Under the pieces are notes generated by a model. The model ran no database searches. It had not been told where the DNA came from and saw only the letters and a list, made by a program, of their open reading frames with translations. A stretch of DNA of 37,298 bases from positions 1-37,298 of the forward strand of contig CANPFR010000014.1 in assembly GCA_947573445.1 (NCBI GenBank), given 5' to 3'. The translations under genes were made by a program, and so were the position numbers. The stretch is from an uncultured Clostridia bacterium (GTDB lineage Bacteria; Bacillota; Clostridia; TANB77; CAG-508). Positions 27,132 to 36,209 of the stretch are shown piece by piece. Position 1 is the first letter of the stretch, and every line of letters begins with the position of its first letter.

Positions 27132-28979
27132 ATGTGTGGAATTGTAGGAATTGTAAATTATAAAGAGGATCTTTCTAATGGGCATACGATTATTGGAAAA
27201 ATGACCCAAGCTTTAACAAGGAGAGGACCAGATGAAGAAGGATTGTTTGTAAAAAAACATTGTAATCTCGGTCATAGAAGGCTTAGTATTATTGACATAG
27301 AAAATGGAAAACAACCAATGACGTATACAATAAATAATATTATGTATACAATTGTGTACAATGGTCAATTATATAATACAGAAGAATTAAGACAAACATT
27401 AATTAGTAATGGATTTGAATTCAAAGGTCATTCAGATACAGAAGTTTTACTAAAAAGTTACATTTTTTATGGAAAAGATATTTGCAAACATCTTAATGGA
27501 ATTTTTGCTTTTGCTATTTGGAATGACAAAACAGAAGAACTTTTTCTGGCCAGAGATCATTTTGGAATCAAACCATTGTATTATGCAAGGATGAATGATA
27601 ATTTTATCTTTGCCTCAGAAGTAAAAGCAATTTTTGAACATCCGCTCTCAAAACCAATTCTGAATAAAACGGGAATTGCTGAACTATTTGGGATTGGACC
27701 AAGCCATAGTCCTGGTATTAGTCCGTTTCAAGGAATTGAAGAACTGGAGCCAGCACATTTTATTATTTATCATAAAAATGGTTTTCAAAAGTATCAATAT
27801 TGGAAATTAGAAACAAAACCACATACAGATGATTTAGAGACAACATCCGAAAAAATTAGATTTCTGATTCAAGATTCAATTGAAAGACAACTGATTTCAG
27901 ATGTTCCTTTATGTTGTTTGTTATCTGGTGGCTTAGATTCTAGTATTATAACTGCATATGCAAGTCAATATTATCAAAAAAAATATGGCCAGAAGTTAAC
28001 AACATTTTCAGTTGATTATGTAGATAATGACAAAAATTTTGTCAAAAGTGATTTCCAGCCAAACACTGATAATTATTACATTGATTTAATGGTAAAAGAA
28101 TTTGGTACAGAGCATCATAAAATTGTTTTAGATACACCAGAGCTATTTGAAACGTTACAAGATGCTATGATTGCACGAGATTTTCCAGGTATGGCAGATG
28201 TAGATTCTTCGTATTTGTTGTTTTTCAGAGAAGTCAAGAAACAGGCTAAAGTGACACTTTCTGGCGAATGTTCAGATGAAATTTTTGGTGGATATCCATG
28301 GTATTTTAGAAAAGATAGTTTGGAAAGTAATACATTTCCATGGTCTCTTGCGATTTCAGAAAGGAAAAAATTGCTAAATCCAGAGATTGCTAAAAATGTG
28401 AACTTGAAGGAATATATTGATTGTCGATATCAAGAATCTTTAAATAAAGTTGAATTTTTACCAACCGATAGTGAAATGAATAAATTGGAAAGAAAATTGA
28501 TTTACCTAACATCCAATTGGTTTATGCAAACATTGCTAGATAGAACGGATAGAATGAGTATGTACAATGGATTTGAGGTTCGTGTTCCGTTTTGTGATGT
28601 TCGAATTGTAGAATATTTATGGAATATTCCATGGGAAATGAAAGCATATAAGGGGAGAGAAAAGGGACTTTTGAGACACGCAATGAAAAATGTTTTGCCA
28701 GAGGAAATTATTAATCGTAAGAAAAGTCCATACCCAAAAACGCACAATCCAAATTATACGAGAATTGTAAGAGAAGCTTTAAGCAAAATAATGGAAGATA
28801 AGAATGCACCAATTAATCAATTATTAAATCGAGAGTATATTTTGGAAATTATAGAAACAGAAGGAAGGGCATTTTCAAGACCATGGTTTGGTCAATTGAT
28901 GACTGGACCTCAGCTTATGGCGTATCTTTGTCAGGTCAATGGGTGGCTTGAGAAATATCAACCCCAAATTGAAATTTAA
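27132..28979 (+). CDS. asnB: Glutamine-hydrolysing asparagine synthase
   Basis: A 615-aa class II amidotransferase making asparagine from aspartate, ATP and glutamine. Cys2 of MCGIVGIVNY is the glutaminase nucleophile. RRGPDEEGLF, GHRRLSIIDIENGKQPM and YNGQLYNTEELR complete that domain. The synthase domain has the PP-loop LLSGGLDSSI near residue 264 and later SGECSDEIFGGYPWYF. Length is typical of the AsnB/AsnO type. Ribosome site AAAGGAG. A likely promoter (TTGCCA with TATGAA 16 bases on) lies in the 245-bp upstream gap. I see no T-box specifier/antiterminator pattern there. No in-frame CGG. Confidence 0.95.
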   Translation: MCGIVGIVNYKEDLSNGHTIIGKMTQALTRRGPDEEGLFVKKHCNLGHRRLSIIDIENGKQPMTYTINNIMYTIVYNGQLYNTEELRQTLISNGFEFKGHSDTEVLLKSYIFYGKDICKHLNGIFAFAIWNDKTEELFLARDHFGIKPLYYARMNDNFIFASEVKAIFEHPLSKPILNKTGIAELFGIGPSHSPGISPFQGIEELEPAHFIIYHKNGFQKYQYWKLETKPHTDDLETTSEKIRFLIQDSIERQLISDVPLCCLLSGGLDSSIITAYASQYYQKKYGQKLTTFSVDYVDNDKNFVKSDFQPNTDNYYIDLMVKEFGTEHHKIVLDTPELFETLQDAMIARDFPGMADVDSSYLLFFREVKKQAKVTLSGECSDEIFGGYPWYFRKDSLESNTFPWSLAISERKKLLNPEIAKNVNLKEYIDCRYQESLNKVEFLPTDSEMNKLERKLIYLTSNWFMQTLLDRTDRMSMYNGFEVRVPFCDVRIVEYLWNIPWEMKAYKGREKGLLRHAMKNVLPEEIINRKKSPYPKTHNPNYTRIVREALSKIMEDKNAPINQLLNREYILEIIETEGRAFSRPWFGQLMTGPQLMAYLCQVNGWLEKYQPQIEI

Positions 28980-28988
28980 CATAATTTT

Positions 28989-29012
28989 AAGGCCGCAAAA
29001 TGCGACCTTTTA
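28989..29012 (+). terminator. Rho-independent terminator after asnB
   Basis: Stem AAGGCCGCA/TGCGACCTT with one mismatch and a short loop, followed by a T-rich run. Suitable for both strands. Confidence 0.8.
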
Positions 29013-29019
29013 TTATTTT

Positions 29020-29174
29020 TTAGGGAACTGTAGTAGGTTCACCGCCAGTAAGACGAAAGTTGTAATAACCATTTTGCCAAAAGACTTGAATTATTTCCGT
29101 TAGCCGTTTATATTTCCAGGATATCCTCCACCAGAACGAATTTGTTTGACACGATAAGCATCGATTTTATCCAT
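29020..29174 (-). pseudogene. Small ORF and radical-SAM (MoaA-like) remnant
   Basis: On the minus strand AAAGGAGAAAT precedes an ATG at 29174 and a 24-residue ORF ending at 29100 (MDKIDAYRVKQIRSGGGYPG then NING). The following bases, in another frame, read RLTEIIQVFWQNGYYNFRL and TGGEPT before a stop at 29020. RLTGGEPT is the characteristic MoaA-type radical SAM motif, and Gly-rich text followed by LT-x-EI matches the segment that precedes it in that family. I infer a decayed fragment whose 5' end still has translation signals. It might instead be a real micro-peptide gene. TATAAT-like sequences lie upstream on the minus strand. The remaining bases up to 29374 hold no other gene that I can see. 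Confidence 0.45.
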
Positions 29175-29374
29175 ATTTCTCCTTTCCCCCTAATTAAGAG
29201 AGTTTTCTAAATGTTTTTTGGCTACGTTGTTACAAAAGGAAATTTCTAATTATTATAACAAATCTATTATAAAATAAAAACTGCGTAATTGCAATAGGTT
29301 GTTGTGAAAAAGCTAGGGAGTTAAAAAAATGAGGTTCTTTAAAAGAAGGGGAAAATTTTACAGAGAAGAATGGC

Positions 29375-29403
29375 TTTACTTTTTTGAAAAAATGGGGTAT
29401 AAT
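29375..29403 (+). promoter_or_regulatory. Promoter of the S4-domain gene
   Basis: TTTACT at 29375-29380, a 17-base spacer and TATAAT at 29398-29403; AAGGAGAAAGAA precedes the start at 29439. Confidence 0.7.
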
Positions 29404-29438
29404 AAATTCATAGTACAGGAAGAAATAAGGAGAAAGAA

Positions 29439-29675
29439 ATGAGATTAGATAAATTTTTAAAAGTAAGTCGTGTGATAAAACGAAGGACGGTTGCTAATGA
29501 AGCTGCTGATAGTGGTAGGATTTCGGTAAATGGAAAAGTAGTAAAACCAAGTTATGATGTAAAAGTAGGCGATATTGTTGAAATTAAATTTGGTGATAAA
29601 GTTTCAAGGTTTGAGATTTTGGCTGTACCAGAAAAAGTAGGAAAAAATATGGGGGAGATGATAAAAATATTGTAA
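29439..29675 (+). CDS. S4 RNA-binding domain protein, RqcP/YabO-like
   Basis: A 78-aa single S4-domain protein: [49 protein letters not shown]. It fits the YabO/RqcP (Hsp15-like) family, which binds 50S subunits carrying obstructed peptidyl-tRNA and helps RqcH in C-terminal tailing during ribosome rescue. The assignment is by length and motif. In a genome with so many frameshift sites a rescue factor is of interest, but nothing in the sequence links the two. Confidence 0.9.
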   Translation: MRLDKFLKVSRVIKRRTVANEAADSGRISVNGKVVKPSYDVKVGDIVEIKFGDKVSRFEILAVPEKVGKNMGEMIKIL

Positions 29676-29718
29676 AATCCTGAAAATCAGTAGAATCAGC
29701 TGAGAGCACATTGCGAAG

Positions 29719-29738
29719 AATTTGTCAATTGACAAATT
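29719..29738. repeat. 20-bp perfect palindrome overlapping a -35 box (candidate operator)
   Basis: AATTTGTCAATTGACAAATT is identical to its reverse complement. It contains TTGACA of the promoter at 29729-29757, so a dimeric regulator bound here would block that promoter. Confidence 0.75.
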
Positions 29739-29757
29739 TACATAATTATGATATAAT
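29729..29757 (+). promoter_or_regulatory. Consensus promoter inside the palindrome
   Basis: A perfect TTGACA at 29729-29734, a 17-base spacer and a perfect TATAAT at 29752-29757. This is the best promoter in the window, yet no protein gene of normal size follows before the terminator. Confidence 0.85.
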
Positions 29758-29763
29758 AAAAGG

Positions 29764-29861
29764 TAGGGCATATAGATGAAAATTGTTCATATGCTATAAA
29801 ATAAAGGGGTTATAAAAAACTCTATTTTCTCAAAAAAGAAGGAGTAAAATAGAGTTTTTTT
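29764..29861 (+). ncRNA. Candidate small RNA between a strong promoter and a terminator
   Basis: About 98 nt from the predicted start to the T-run. A hairpin-like GCATAT...ATATGC lies near 29768-29794 and the terminator hairpin at the 3' end. A seven-codon ORF (MKIVHML) starts at 29776, so a leader peptide is possible. I know no family for it. Confidence 0.5.
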
Positions 29862-29862
29862 A
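29816..29862 (+). terminator. Rho-independent terminator, probably bidirectional
   Basis: A 13-bp stem AAAACTCTATTTT/AAAATAGAGTTTT around a 17-base loop, with a T-run to the right and A-rich sequence to the left. It also lies 24 bases after the end of the minus-strand glycosyltransferase. Confidence 0.88.
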
Positions 29863-29885
29863 TTGTCTTTTAATTAAATTTTATA

Positions 29886-31176
29886 TTATTGAGCAAAAGC
29901 CTGACGTCCTTTTTTGAAAGAAAGTAAATTTGTAATTTCATTTGCTTTTTTAATACGTTTCTGGGCTTTTTCTTGTTCGATTTGCCTTGCTTGGCGTTCA
30001 GCCATGGTTTCACAAATAGCTTTTTGGTAAGTAAAATGAGTATCTTGGGCAATTTTTTGCCAGTTATAATCTTTTTTTACTTTGGCTTGTGCATTTTTAA
30101 TGACATTAGCGCATAATTTTTGGTCAAATAAGAGGGTTAATATTGAATCAGCAAGAGAATTTGCATTACCAGCATAACTTTTCATACCATTGATTCCATG
30201 GTCAACAATTTCATTTAAACCACCAATATCAGAAACCACAACAGGTGTGCCTGAAAGCATAGCTTCTAAAGCAACAATACCAAATGGTTCATAAGTACTT
30301 GGGAAAACAGAGACATCAGCACATTTATACATTTTTTGTACATTTTTAGCATTCATATAACCTGCAAAATAGACTTTATTGCCTAAGCCTAAAGCATTTG
30401 CTTGAGCACGAAGTTCATCTATCATACCGCCTTTTCCACAAATGATTAATTTGGTATCATGATAATTGGCCAATATTTTTGGCATAGCAGCAATCAAATT
30501 TTGAATTCCTTTTTCATAAACGAGACGACCCATAAATAAAATAATTTTTTCATTATCCATGGCATAATGTCTTCTAAAATCATAATCTCTTTCTACTTCA
30601 TTAAATAAATTAATATTGACTCCATTTGGTACAACATTGATTTTTTCATAAGGTAAACCAAAAAGTCTTTGCAATTCATTCTTCATATAATTACTATTGA
30701 CAATTACTTCAGAAGATTCATAAGTAAGCATCCATTCAGTATCATTGATGTATTTTTGGGTTTCTCCGCTGAATACCACTGTTTCTACCAGCTTCGGTTG
30801 CATGGATGGTGGAAATTAAAGGAATGCCGTAAGCTGTTTTTAGTGTTTTTCCAGCATAAGCAGTTAACCAATCATGTGCATGAATAACATCAAATTTTTC
30901 ACCTTGTGCAATTAATTCGCCAACTTTGGCAATCATGTTAAAATTTAGTTGCATAATCCAATCGATAAAATTATTAGAACTAATCATAAAATTGTCAACA
31001 CGATGCACATTGACTCCTTTATCTTTTTCAAAATATGATACGTCGCCATCACGATATGTTACAACAGTTACATCATGACCATCTTGATATAATCTATGCG
31101 ACAAATCATGCACAACTCTTGCAATCCCTCCTACAACTCTTGGTGGGTATTCCCATGATAGCATCAAAATTTTCAT
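29886..31176 (-). CDS. GT4 family glycosyltransferase (glycogen-synthase-like), with one CGGA +1 shift
   Basis: The N-terminal domain begins KILMLSWEYPPRVVGGIARV and has FDVIHAHDWLTAYAG and STIHATEAGRN, as in GT4/GT5 sugar transferases. On the minus strand CAG CGG AGA (CGG 30768-30766) breaks the frame. Dropping the C gives NSGIQ-G-ETQKYINDTEWML. The C-terminal domain has VVPNGVN, FMGRLVYEKGIQNL and the donor-site FPSTYEPFGIVALEAM. The joined protein is 429 aa (Gly137), ending with a charged helical tail. Divergent from the DUF4912 and GH57 genes, with which it probably forms an alpha-glucan pathway (inference). AAGGAG is seen before the start codon. Confidence 0.92.
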
Positions 31177-31223
31177 ATTTTTGTACTCCTTTCAAAATTT
31201 CATTGGTAAATTATTGGATTTAT

Positions 31224-31252
31224 TTTTTAGAATAAAAAAGTCGTTTTGTCAA
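31224..31252 (-). promoter_or_regulatory. Promoter of the glycosyltransferase gene
   Basis: On the minus strand TTGACA (31252-31247), a 17-base spacer and TAAAAA (31229-31224). Confidence 0.6.
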
Positions 31253-31389
31253 GTTTTTTACTTCTCTTTTTATTGTACAAAAAAACAGAAGAAAAGTAAA
31301 CATTTTTTTGCAAAAAAGTACAAATTTTTTGCAAAAAATTAATTTTGGTGATAGATTCTCTATTTTTTTGAAAAAATTCCAAATTAAGG

Positions 31390-31418
31390 TTGCTTTTTTG
31401 TTTTTTTTTCGATACAAT
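31390..31418 (+). promoter_or_regulatory. Promoter of the DUF4912-GH57 operon
   Basis: TTGCTT at 31390-31395, a 17-base T-rich spacer and TACAAT at 31413-31418. Confidence 0.65.
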
Positions 31419-31455
31419 GTATCATATGTTAAATTGAGATACAAAGGAGGAAGAG

Positions 31456-32352
31456 ATGGCAGAGGAGAAGAACAAACAGGAAAAAGAAAAAAAGGATACA
31501 AAAGAGAAAAACAATGTTGTAAAAGCAAAGAAAAAAATCTCTGAAAAAGAAAGTTCACCAATTGAAAAAATTCAAAATAAAAGCATTCAAAATAAAGTGA
31601 TTGATAATATTAAAAATTTTATTTCTAAAATTATAGAAATGCAGGAGAAAGTTAGACGTGAGGAAGAAGCTGAGAAAGCTTCCAAAAGAGCAGAAAAAAG
31701 CGAAAAAAAAGAAACAAAAGAATCTCATCAATATTTATTAGAATATTATGACTTACCATTTCGATACAATGAAACGGTTGTTAAAATTTTGGCACAAACG
31801 CCCAAAAGATTATTTATTTATTGGGATGTTGCTGATAAAGATAAACAAACTTATTTAAATGCTTTTGGAGAAAACTTTTTTTATGATACGTATCCTGTTT
31901 TGTTAGTACACAATGAAAATAAAAATTATACCTCTGAAATACCGATCAATGATTTTGCCAATAGTTGGTATTTAGATATTCAAGATGCAAGAGATCGCTA
32001 TACCATCCAACTAGGTAGAAAATTCAAAGCACATATTAAACCACAATTAAATGCAGAAATGAAAGAAACCAATCTTGCTTTAAGCAATGATTATTTATTA
32101 ATTGCCATGTCAAATCCGTTAGAAGTTCCAAATGATCATGTTTTATTTGAGGAATTTAAGCCCTATGTAAGGTATCGAAATGTGAAGACCCATAAAGAAG
32201 AAGTAAAACAGATTGAAACTTCCATTTACCCAAATCACTTAAAAACATTTTACCAAGAATTATACAATGATCAAATGGTCATGAATGAGAAGGGAGAATT
32301 TGATATGCTAAATCCTTCCTCCATGGGAACTAGTAGCAGTATTGCGAAATAA
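31456..32352 (+). CDS. DUF4912 domain protein
   Basis: A 298-aa protein. The first 90 residues are Lys/Glu-rich and probably disordered or coiled. The DUF4912 region (about 92-200) contains LPFRYNETVVKILAQTPKRL, FIYWDVADKD and SWYLDIQDARDRYTIQLGRK. The domain looks like a carbohydrate-binding or immunoglobulin-like fold, and its function is not established. It sits 9 bases before the GH57 gene and opposite a GT4 enzyme, a combination that suggests a role in storage-glucan metabolism (inference). Start supported by AAAGGAGGAAGAG. Confidence 0.87.
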   Translation: MAEEKNKQEKEKKDTKEKNNVVKAKKKISEKESSPIEKIQNKSIQNKVIDNIKNFISKIIEMQEKVRREEEAEKASKRAEKSEKKETKESHQYLLEYYDLPFRYNETVVKILAQTPKRLFIYWDVADKDKQTYLNAFGENFFYDTYPVLLVHNENKNYTSEIPINDFANSWYLDIQDARDRYTIQLGRKFKAHIKPQLNAEMKETNLALSNDYLLIAMSNPLEVPNDHVLFEEFKPYVRYRNVKTHKEEVKQIETSIYPNHLKTFYQELYNDQMVMNEKGEFDMLNPSSMGTSSSIAK

Positions 32353-32361
32353 GGAGAATTT

Positions 32362-33952
32362 ATGAAAAATATAAAAGGTTATGTTAGTTTTGTGCTTCAT
32401 GCCCATTTGCCTTATATTCATCATCCAGAAAATGAGAATTATTTAGAGGAAGAATGGTTATTTGAAGCCATTTCAGAAACGTATTTACCATTATTATTAA
32501 ATTTTAAAAAATTAGAAGAAGAAGGTGTCAAATTTAGGTTAACAATGACAATGACCCCACCTTTATTAAACATGTTAGATAATCAATTATTACAAGAACG
32601 CTATATCAAATATTTGGAAAAACATATTGAATTATGTAAAAAGGAAGTCATTCGAACAAAAGAGGATGCACGTTTAAATCGATTGTCTCATTATTATTTG
32701 GAACGTTATACAAATGATTTACAAGTGTTTCGTGATGTTTATCAATGCAATATTATTCAAGGGTTCAAACATTTGCAAGATGCAGGTTTTTTAGAAATTA
32801 TTACATGTGGGGCGACACATGGCTATTTTCCAATTTTGTATGTGAACGAAAAAACAGTTCGAGCTCAAATTGCAGTGGGTGTTCAGACATATGAGAAGTT
32901 TTTTGGTAGACCTCCAAGGGGAATTTGGCTTCCAGAATGTGGTTATGTGCCAGAAGCAGATAAATATTTGAGAGAATTTGGCATTGAATTTATAATAACT
33001 GAAACGCATGGTGTGTTATATGCTAATCCAACGCCAATTTATGGTACTTATGCACCAATTGTTTCACCAGATAATATTGTGGCTTTTGCCCGTGATTTGG
33101 AATCATCTAGACAAGTGTGGAGTTCAATTTCTGGGTATCCAGGTGATTTTAATTACCGAGAATTTTATCGAGATATTGGTTATGAAGCAGATTATGATTA
33201 TATCAAACCCTATATTGCAAGCAATGGAGTACGTGTTAACACAGGAATTAAATATCATAGAATTACAGGAAAAACAGACCAAAAGGATTATTATGATGTT
33301 CAATGGGCTAAAGATTCTGCGGAAAAGCAAGCAGGTCATTTTATGGATTGCCGAACAGAGCAGATTGAGAATTTATCTCAAAATATGAAAGTTCCTCCTA
33401 TGATTACCTGTCCATATGATGCAGAATTATATGGACATTGGTGGTATGAAGGTCCATATTGGTTGTATATTTTATTTAAAAAAATTTATTATGATGATTG
33501 CAATTTTGAACTGATTACACCAAGTGATTATATAGATAGACATCCTAATATTCAAGTGTCAACGCCATGTCGTTCCAGTTGGGGTGCAAATCGGATATAG
33601 TGAGGTATGGCTTAATCCAACCAATGATTATGCCCATCGTCATTTGCATAAAGCAGGAGATCGTATGTGTGAACTTGCGTATTTATACCCAAATGAAGGA
33701 GATACTTTACGTAGACAAGCTTTAAATCAATGTGCTAGAGAATTGCTTTTGGCTCAAAGCAGTGATTGGTTATTTATCATTACCAATGGAACGATGGTAG
33801 AATATGCCCACAAAGCAATCAAAGAACACATTGGACGATTTACGAAATTATATTATCAAATTAAAAAAGATAAAATTGATCCAGCATATTTATTGGATGT
33901 ATTTAACAAAGATGACATTTTCCCAGAAATCGATTACATGATATACCATTAA
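32362..33952 (+). CDS. GH57 alpha-glucan branching-type enzyme (DUF1957), with one CGGA +1 shift
   Basis: The (beta/alpha)7 GH57 domain begins GYVSFVLHAHLPYIHHPE. GIWLPECGYVPE carries the family's catalytic Glu, and CPYDAELYGHWWYEGPYWL carries the catalytic Asp. The zero frame ends at GCA AAT CGG ATA TAG (33600). Skipping C33592 gives SSWGAN-G-YSEVWLNPTNDYAHRH and continues through the DUF1957 C-terminal helical domain to 33952. The joined protein is 529 aa (Gly411), the usual size. The family branches alpha-1,4-glucans or transfers glucan segments; the exact activity is not shown by sequence. Confidence 0.93.
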
Positions 33953-34028
33953 TTTATTGAATAAATTCAATAAATGTAAGGGCAGAGTTTTTATCTCTTT
34001 GCCGATTAAAACAAGAAAGGAGCCTAAA

Positions 34029-34364
34029 ATGGAGGTATACGACAACGCTAACAATCTAGCCAAAGCCATCAAAAATTCAAAAGAATATCAAGAATACAAA
34101 CAAATTAAAGAGGAATTATTTACGAATCTAACGCTAAAACAACAAGTAGAAGAATTTGAAAAAATTCGCTATGAAGAACAATTGTTAGCCATGCAAGGAG
34201 AAAAACAAAGTGAAGAAAAAATGGCAAAATTACAAGAGTTGTATCAAATTTTAGTTCAAAATCCAAAAGTCAAAGATTATTTTGATAAAGAAGTGCGTTT
34301 TAATGTGATGATTGCGGATGTCAATAAAATCATTGGGGAGGCAATTAAGGATGTGCTAAATTAG
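34029..34364 (+). CDS. YlbF/YmcA family protein
   Basis: A 111-aa all-helical protein matching the YlbF family (AKAIKNSKEYQEYKQIKEEL, QNPKVKDYFDKEVRFNVMI, then an ADVNKIIGEAIKDVL ending). In B. subtilis the YmcA-YlbF-YaaT complex affects RNase Y, sporulation and competence; the role here is inferred. I chose the ATG at 34029 because AGAAAGGAG lies just upstream; an in-frame ATG at 33957 lacks one and overlaps nothing conserved. Confidence 0.85.
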   Translation: MEVYDNANNLAKAIKNSKEYQEYKQIKEELFTNLTLKQQVEEFEKIRYEEQLLAMQGEKQSEEKMAKLQELYQILVQNPKVKDYFDKEVRFNVMIADVNKIIGEAIKDVLN

Positions 34365-34434
34365 GCATAAAAAGAAATGAATAATTACATAAGTAATTTA
34401 AAAGATAGCAAATTACAACAAAAGGAGGAAATCA

Positions 34435-34877
34435 ATGAATGCAAAGTATCACATGACATTAGAGGATAATATTTTTTTGCCAAAAGAAAATTAGTAGATA
34501 ATGTGTACAGAAGTGCGAAGTTAGAAGGAATTGCAGTAACTTTTGCTCAAACAGAAGATATTTTTAATAATGTACTACCAAGTGAAGTGGATTATGAAGA
34601 GGAGTTGAGGCAAATAAAAAGATTAGAAAATCCTTTAGAATATACGTTAGAATTATTTTTATGGCTTCAAAAATCACAGATGTTTATCGATGGAAATAAA
34701 AGAACAGCTAATCTTGTTGCTAATCATGAATTGATTCAAAATGGTTTGGGGATTATAACGATTCCAGTGGAATTGACAGGTACTTACAAACAAAAGTTAG
34801 TAGAATATTATGAGACAGGCAATTCAGCAGAAATGAAAAAATTTTTATGGGAAAATTGTATGGATGGTGTAGAATGA
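34435..34877 (+). CDS. Fic/Doc family protein interrupted by a -1 shift at a T7 tract
   Basis: From ATG 34435 (strong AAAGGAGGAAATC) the zero frame reads MTLEDNIFLPKEN and stops at 34495. A -1 step in the T-run at 34472-34478 gives NIFFAKRKLVDNVYRSAKLE, the typical Fic-family N-terminus, and continues to 34877. The Fic core is MFIDGNKRTANLVAN, but the usual catalytic His before the Phe is Gln or Met here, so AMP transfer is doubtful. The heptamer T TTT TTG in frame is a classical slippery sequence. A one-base T deletion, phase variation or sequencing error are equally possible. Product about 147 aa if joined. Not related to the CGG sites. Confidence 0.65.
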
Positions 34878-34940
34878 GGTAAAATGTAATTTTAAAATAA
34901 ATGTGAATATTGGTTCAATTTAGACAAAAAGGAGAAAAAA

Positions 34941-35830
34941 ATGAATGCTTTGGAAAAATGTATACTCTGTCCGCATGAATGTCAAGTAAATAGAAATAAA
35001 GGGGAAATACGGAAGATGCAAAGCAGATAACCAGTTAAGAATTGCCCAAGCAGATTTGCATTTTTTTGAAGAACCGTGTATCAGTGGTAAAAATGGTTCT
35101 GGAGCTGTCTTTTTTTCGGGTTGTAATATGAATTGTCAATTTTGTCAGAATTATGAAATTAGTCAAGTTTTGGTACGGAAAAATTCTAACAAAACGAGAA
35201 CTGGCTAACAAATTTCTTGAATTACAAGAAAAAGGAGCACATAACATCAATTTAGTGACAGGTTGTATTTATGTTCCACTTATCATAGAATCCTTAAAAT
35301 TAGCGAAAATGGATGGTTTAACGATTCCAATTGTCTATAATTCGAGTGGTTATGAGAAAAAAGAGACCATAGAAATGTTAAATGGTTATATGGATATTTA
35401 TTTGCCAGATTTAAAGTATTATTATGATGATTTGGCGAAGAGTTTGTCTGGGATTCAGAATTATTTTCAAGTGGCAACAGGGGCGATTCAAGAAATGTAT
35501 CAACAAGTTGGAAATCCACAGTTTGATGAAAATGGAATGTTTCAGAGAGGATTAATGATTCGTCATTTAGTTTTACCCAATCATTTGCAAAATACAAAAC
35601 AGGTTTTGAAATGGATTCAGAAAAATATAAATGCCAATGTATATGTTAGCATTATGGCACAGTATTTTCCAACTTATAAAGCAAAGGAAAGGGAGGATGT
35701 GAATCGCAAGTTGACAGAAGAAGAATACCAAGAGATTCGAGATTATGTGGAGAAGTTGGGGATACAAAATGGCTATATGCAAGAACAAGAGGAAAATGAA
35801 CAACAATATGTGCCGAATTGGCTAATATAA
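34941..35830 (+). CDS. Radical SAM protein (PflA-like), with two CGGA +1 shifts
   Basis: It starts at ATG 34941 after AAGGAG. Cys7, Cys10 and Cys14 (CILCPHEC) precede the first break ATA CGG AAG (CGG 35010), which on skipping C gives KGEI-G-RCKADNQLRIAQ. The radical SAM cluster is CNMNCQFC (Cys61, 65, 68). The second break GTA CGG AAA (CGG 35176) gives EISQVLV-G-KILTKRELANKF. The joined protein is 295 aa, normal for the PflA-related radical SAM family with an N-terminal Cys cluster, with Gly24 and Gly79. Substrate unknown. Zero-frame translation would end before the radical SAM cluster. Confidence 0.92.
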
Positions 35831-35919
35831 AAATAGATGAAAAAGTAAGAAAAACCTTAAAAAAACGTCTTAGAATGAGTTTAAATACATTTGGTGATTT
35901 CTAATTGAAAAAAATTCAA

Positions 35920-35948
35920 TTGCTAAAATGCAAAATATGTGTTATAAT
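35920..35948 (+). promoter_or_regulatory. Promoter of 6S RNA
   Basis: TTGCTA at 35920-35925, a 17-base spacer and TATAAT at 35943-35948. Confidence 0.75.
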
Positions 35949-35954
35949 AAAATT

Positions 35955-36172
35955 ACAAAGTATATCATAATCCCTGCGAAGTACGTGTAGACTGAATTTT
36001 TAGAACCTACAAGTTTTGGATAAGGGAGTTTGGCTCTAGATATGGCGTGTATGCTTAGGGACGACGTTTCGTCCTCCCAAGAAACCCAGGAGTATCTAGG
36101 AAAACACCCACCTGTGTGAGTACAGGTCCATAAAAATTCACACCTTACGGCTTAGACGTGGGGAATTTTTTT
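35955..36172 (+). ncRNA. ssrS: 6S RNA
   Basis: A non-coding transcript with the arrangement of Firmicutes 6S RNA: a 5' TCCCTGCGAAGTACGTGTAG, then GAATTTTTAGAACCTACAAG, the central GGGAGTTTGG region and, after an apical hairpin (GGACGACGTTTCGTCC), CCCAAGAAACCCAGG. 6S RNA binds the housekeeping RNA polymerase holoenzyme as an open-promoter mimic. The assignment is from memory of the family, not a covariance search. Exact ends are uncertain; the 3' part from 36134 forms a terminator-like hairpin. Confidence 0.75.
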
Positions 36173-36176
36173 GCTC

Positions 36177-36202
36177 AAAAAAAGCGGGAAACCCGCTTTT
36201 TT
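36177..36202. terminator. Bidirectional rho-independent terminator
   Basis: AAAAAAGCGGG-AAA-CCCGCTTTTTT, a perfect stem with A and T runs on the two sides. It can end 6S RNA on the plus strand and the gene at 36210-37007 on the minus strand. Confidence 0.93.
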
Positions 36203-36209
36203 AAGTGAA

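Noticed and set aside
17089..35179. Classical P-site slippage at a slippery codon
   Set aside because: The codons before CGG are diverse and mostly cannot re-pair one base downstream.
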